Shown: in pieces, positions 5,447 through 7,466 of the stretch | Numbering within the stretch: the stretch's first letter is position 1 | How the letters are laid out: every line of letters starts with the position of its first letter | NCBI GenBank assembly: GCA_903925445.1 | Contig: CAIYFE010000032.1 | Span: forward strand, 1-7,466 | DNA from: an uncultured Burkholderiales bacterium | GTDB taxonomy: Bacteria > Pseudomonadota > Gammaproteobacteria > Burkholderiales > Burkholderiaceae_C | Reading direction: 5' to 3' | Length of the DNA: 7,466 nucleotides | Made by a program: the position numbers and the translations under genes | Notes under the pieces: generated by a model | The model's database searches: none | Seen by the model: the letters and a program-made list of their open reading frames with translations, nothing else | Told to the model about the DNA's origin: nothing

Positions 5447-6699
5447 GCGCTCATGCGCGCCAAGCGCTGTGAAGCAGGGGGATGCGAGTAATAAAACGCC
5501 ACATACAGCGGATCGGGCGTGAGCGTTGACGCATTGTCTTGGTAGAGCTTGAGCAAGGCACTGCGCAAGGCGGCCGCTTGGCTGTTGGCAACGGCATAGG
5601 CATCGGCTTCAAATTCGAAGCGACGTGAGCGACGCGCCGACAAAGGCGAGATGAAAAACGTAAAAAGTGGCAGCACCAACATGAACAACAACAAAGCCAA
5701 AGCGCTGTTGTTGCCCGTGAGGTTGGGCGCCACACCCAAGCCGGTATAAAACCAAACTTGCTGCGACAAGCCGCCCAGCAAAGCCAAGCCCAGCAGGCTG
5801 ACGGTAAAGCTGGTGAGCATCATTTTCAAAATGTGACGGTGTTTGAAATGCCCCAGCTCGTGGGCGAGTACGGCCTCCATTTCATCGGCGTTGAGTTGTT
5901 CCAGCAGCGTGTCAAAAAACACCACGCGTTTGGCGGCACCAAATCCGGTGAAAAAAGCATTGGAGTGAGCCGAACGGCGGCTGCCGTCCATCACAAAAAA
6001 GCCTTTGGCGGTAAAGCCCGAGCGGCTCATCAAGGCGCTCACGCGTTCTTTGAGCGTGGCGTCTTCTAAGGGCGTGAATTTGTTGAACAACGGCATGATG
6101 AAGTTGGGCGCAATCCACATCACAAACAACTGGTAGAGCACCAAGGCGATCCAGGCGTAGAACCACCACAAGTTGCCGCCTGCTTGCATCAGCCAAAGCA
6201 CCAGCCACAAAATGGGCAGACCCAAAATCAAACCGACCAAGACGCCTTTGACCAAGTCGCTCAACCACAAACGCCACGTGGTGTGGTTAAAGCCAAACCG
6301 TTGCTCGATGCCAAAGGTTTGATACAGGCTCAAAGGCAAACCCATCAAACCGCCAATCAAGGTAAAGCCCATCACCAAGGCGATTTGTTGCGCCATGCCT
6401 TCGCCCAGCGCCGCCAAGGTGAGTTGGTTGAGCCAATCCAAGCCACCCATCAGCGTCCAAGCCAGCAAGGTCACGGCGTCAAGCGCCAAGTCGATCAAAC
6501 CCACGCGCAATTTGGTGAGGGTGTAATGCGCGGCTTTTTGGTGCGCATCCAAGCTGATGGTTTGAGCAAACGCCGCGGGCACTTCGTGTTGGTGGGTGGC
6601 CACGTGGCGTATTTGGCGACTGGCCAGCCACAGTTTGGTGAGCAAGTTGGCGACCAAAACGCCTGCAAATGCAAGCGTCATCAAAAAAGAGGGATTCAT
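5443..6699 (-). CDS. M48 family metalloprotease, Ste24/CaaX-protease-1 type
   Basis: This 418-residue membrane protease resembles the Ste24 (CaaX prenyl protease 1) branch of M48. An N-terminal multi-helix region (about 1-200) includes GFTLIGGLMGLPLSLYQTF and IEQRFGFN, like the Peptidase_M48_N domain. It is followed by the catalytic domain with DGSRRSAHSNAFFTGFG (238-254), the zinc-binding HELGH (280-284, catalytic E281), two helices (about 297-312, 333-352) and the third ligand E364 in FEFEADAYA. Ste24 removes CaaX tripeptides in eukaryotes. Bacteria lack that prenylation, so the substrate is unknown and membrane-protein quality control is only a guess. The start may be ATG 6699 or the adjacent ATG 6702. 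The frame continues to 6933, but that runs antisense into orn. The stop overlaps the rsgA start, making a two-gene unit. Confidence 0.88.
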   Translation of the reverse strand: MNPSFLMTLAFAGVLVANLLTKLWLASRQIRHVATHQHEVPAAFAQTISLDAHQKAAHYTLTKLRVGLIDLALDAVTLLAWTLMGGLDWLNQLTLAALGEGMAQQIALVMGFTLIGGLMGLPLSLYQTFGIEQRFGFNHTTWRLWLSDLVKGVLVGLILGLPILWLVLWLMQAGGNLWWFYAWIALVLYQLFVMWIAPNFIMPLFNKFTPLEDATLKERVSALMSRSGFTAKGFFVMDGSRRSAHSNAFFTGFGAAKRVVFFDTLLEQLNADEMEAVLAHELGHFKHRHILKMMLTSFTVSLLGLALLGGLSQQVWFYTGLGVAPNLTGNNSALALLLFMLVLPLFTFFISPLSARRSRRFEFEADAYAVANSQAAALRSALLKLYQDNASTLTPDPLYVAFYYSHPPASQRLARMSA

Positions 6700-6709
6700 C
6701 ATGGGCACG

Positions 6710-6715
6710 AGTTTA
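6710..6715 (-). promoter_or_regulatory. Possible -10 element for the M48-rsgA unit
   Basis: On the minus strand TAAACT (four of six matches to TATAAT) lies seven bases before ATG 6702, and no Shine-Dalgarno sequence is seen there. It would give a nearly leaderless message. No good -35 accompanies it, so this is tentative. Confidence 0.22.
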
Positions 6716-6740
6716 GATGAAGCGCCCAGTCCCGATCGGC

Positions 6741-6746
6741 GACAAT
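6741..6746 (+). promoter_or_regulatory. Possible -10 element for orn
   Basis: GACAAT (four of six matches) lies eight bases before ATG 6755, the start favoured by protein family length. This would again make a nearly leaderless message. An alternative ATG at 6701 has a Shine-Dalgarno-like GAGGGA (6689-6694) six bases before it. Confidence 0.28.
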
Positions 6747-6754
6747 GGCAGGCT

Positions 6755-7339
6755 ATGTCTGAAACCGTCTTGACCCCCGTGGCTCCCGTATTGGCCAAAT
6801 CTGATCTCAACTTGGTTTGGCTGGATTGCGAAATGTCTGGGCTCGATCCCGAGCGCGAACGTTTGCTGGAAATTGCCGTCATCGTGACCAACCCTGATTT
6901 GTCGGTGCGAATCGAAGGCCCGGTGCTGGTCATTCACCAAAGCGACGAATTGCTGGGCAGGATGGATGCGTGGAACAAAGGAACGCACGGCAAAAGCGGG
7001 TTGATTGACAAAGTCAAGGCGTCCACTTTGACCGAAGAGCAGGCGCAAGACCAGCTTTTGTCATTCTTAAAACCTTACGTCTCGAAGGGGGTTTCCCCCA
7101 TGTGCGGCAACACCATTGGGCAAGATCGTCGTTTTTTAAACAAATACATGCCCAAGCTGGAAGCCTGGTTTCACTACCGCAATTTGGACGTCAGCACCCT
7201 CAAAGAGTTGTCCCGGCGGTGGAAGCCTGAGGTCTACAACACCTTCAAAAAAGCCCAGAAACACACGGCTTTGGCCGATGTTCACGAGTCCATTGATGAA
7301 CTCATTCACTACCGAACGCACTTTCTGAAACTGGATTGA
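6755..7339 (+). CDS. orn: Oligoribonuclease
   Basis: Orn is a 3'-5' exoribonuclease that degrades two- to five-nucleotide RNA fragments, the final step of mRNA decay, and also clears pGpG from cyclic-di-GMP breakdown. The 194-residue product shows all DEDDh residues: D24 and E26 in VWLDCEMSGLDPE, D124 in GNTIGQDRRFL, and H170 and D175 in HTALADVHESI. The family landmarks IEGPVLVIHQSD, MDAWN..TH..SGL and YRNLDVSTLKEL are present. Orn is normally about 180-200 residues, which favours ATG 6755. ATG 6701 would add 18 residues (MGTSLDEAPSPDRRQWQA) that do not look like the family but has the better ribosome-binding site. It is divergent from the M48 gene, with 55 bases between the chosen starts. 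Confidence 0.95.
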   Translation: MSETVLTPVAPVLAKSDLNLVWLDCEMSGLDPERERLLEIAVIVTNPDLSVRIEGPVLVIHQSDELLGRMDAWNKGTHGKSGLIDKVKASTLTEEQAQDQLLSFLKPYVSKGVSPMCGNTIGQDRRFLNKYMPKLEAWFHYRNLDVSTLKELSRRWKPEVYNTFKKAQKHTALADVHESIDELIHYRTHFLKLD

Positions 7340-7355
7340 TTTCCCAAATTGATTT
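7335..7355 (+). repeat. Short direct repeat at the end of orn
   Basis: ATTGATTT occurs at 7335-7342 and again at 7348-7355, with CCCAA between. The first copy contains the orn stop codon (TGA 7337-7339). In AT-rich DNA this may be chance. Confidence 0.4.
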
Positions 7356-7396
7356 GCTTGGTAGTAGTAATTTCTGGTATTTTTAATATATTTAAC

Positions 7397-7425
7397 GTTA
7401 CATTTAACTATTAAATAAATATAAT
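7397..7425 (+). promoter_or_regulatory. Candidate sigma-70 promoter in the AT-rich tail
   Basis: GTTACA (7397-7402, four of six matches to TTGACA) is spaced exactly 17 bases from a perfect TATAAT (7420-7425), with AT-rich DNA upstream. Initiation would be expected near 7432, inside the left arm of the following hairpin. AT-rich DNA produces such matches by chance, so confidence is moderate. Confidence 0.45.
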
Positions 7426-7426
7426 T

Positions 7427-7462
7427 CTTCCTGTTTTCAAATCTTTTAGATTAAGCAGGAAG
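7427..7462 (+). other. Long two-part hairpin / inverted repeat
   Basis: CTTCCTG (7427-7433) is a perfect inverted repeat of CAGGAAG (7456-7462), extended inward by one wobble and two T-A pairs (7434-7436 with 7453-7455). After a three-base bulge (7437-7439), AATCT (7440-7444) pairs with AGATT (7448-7452) around a TTT loop. No T-run follows on the plus strand before the window ends. On the minus strand, AATTATATTT follows. It could be an operator, an RNA leader element or a terminator for minus-strand transcription. Confidence 0.5.
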
Positions 7463-7466
7463 TGCC

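Larger units (their letters stand above)
7340..7466. other. AT-rich gene-free tail after orn
   Basis: No open reading frame of useful length is present. By hand count, 7341-7426 holds about 17 G or C in 86 bases (about 20%), far below the GC-rich genes to its left. It contains TAACGTTA (7393-7400, an 8-bp palindrome), a candidate promoter and a hairpin. It is probably the upstream region of a gene beyond the right edge, or the edge of an acquired segment. Confidence 0.6.

Noticed and set aside
6184..6720. Plus-strand 178-residue glutamine/histidine-rich open frame
   Set aside because: The glutamine and histidine richness is what antisense of leucine- and tryptophan-rich membrane helices of the M48 protein produces; there is no supporting motif.
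7391..7426. Possible integron attC-like core sites in the AT-rich tail
   Set aside because: One ATTTAAC-like box can be seen, but no properly paired GTT-type core box or attC fold accompanies it.

Overview
The window looks like a housekeeping stretch from the chromosome of a betaproteobacterium, most likely Burkholderiales near Comamonadaceae (a Limnohabitans- or Rhodoferax-like organism). That placement is inferred from protein sequence character, moderately high GC and gene order; no database search was possible. All coding regions are intact except the phosphate transporter cut by the left edge. I see no phage genes, insertion sequence, CRISPR array, tRNA or rRNA.

Layout. (1) 1-149 is the C-terminal end of a PiT-type phosphate permease. 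It converges, with one base between stop codons, on a minus-strand TM2-domain membrane protein (151-597). (2) 598-2863 is the classic rpsP-rimM-trmD-rplS cluster: ribosomal protein bS16, 16S maturation factor RimM, tRNA m1G37 methyltransferase TrmD and ribosomal protein bL19. It has a promoter before rpsP, a second, nearly identical promoter before rplS, and a strong intrinsic terminator after rplS. (3) 2865-4539 holds a NudL-like CoA pyrophosphatase and a CobD/CbiB-family membrane protein. (4) On the minus strand, 6699-4556 is a two-gene unit: a Ste24-like M48 metalloprotease overlapping by ATGA with the ribosome-assembly GTPase rsgA. (5) Divergent from it is orn, the oligoribonuclease (6755-7339). 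(6) 7340-7466 is a very AT-rich, gene-free tail with a candidate sigma-70 promoter and a long hairpin. It probably belongs to whatever lies to the right.

How the genes relate: rpsP, rimM, trmD, rplS and rsgA all serve ribosome assembly or decoding, and orn finishes RNA decay. The Nudix, CobD-like, M48 and TM2 proteins sit beside them without an obvious shared pathway.

The parts most worth a second look are regulatory rather than protein-coding. They are the duplicated ribosomal-protein promoter (19 of 21 bases shared), the trmD stop codon lying inside the rplS -10 box, a perfect 14-bp palindrome joining two divergent -10 elements, a terminator whose T-tract ends one base before the next start codon, several genes whose -10-like hexamers sit 6-9 bases before the ATG (possible leaderless mRNAs), and the structured AT-rich tail. 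I found no convincing new multi-gene system.
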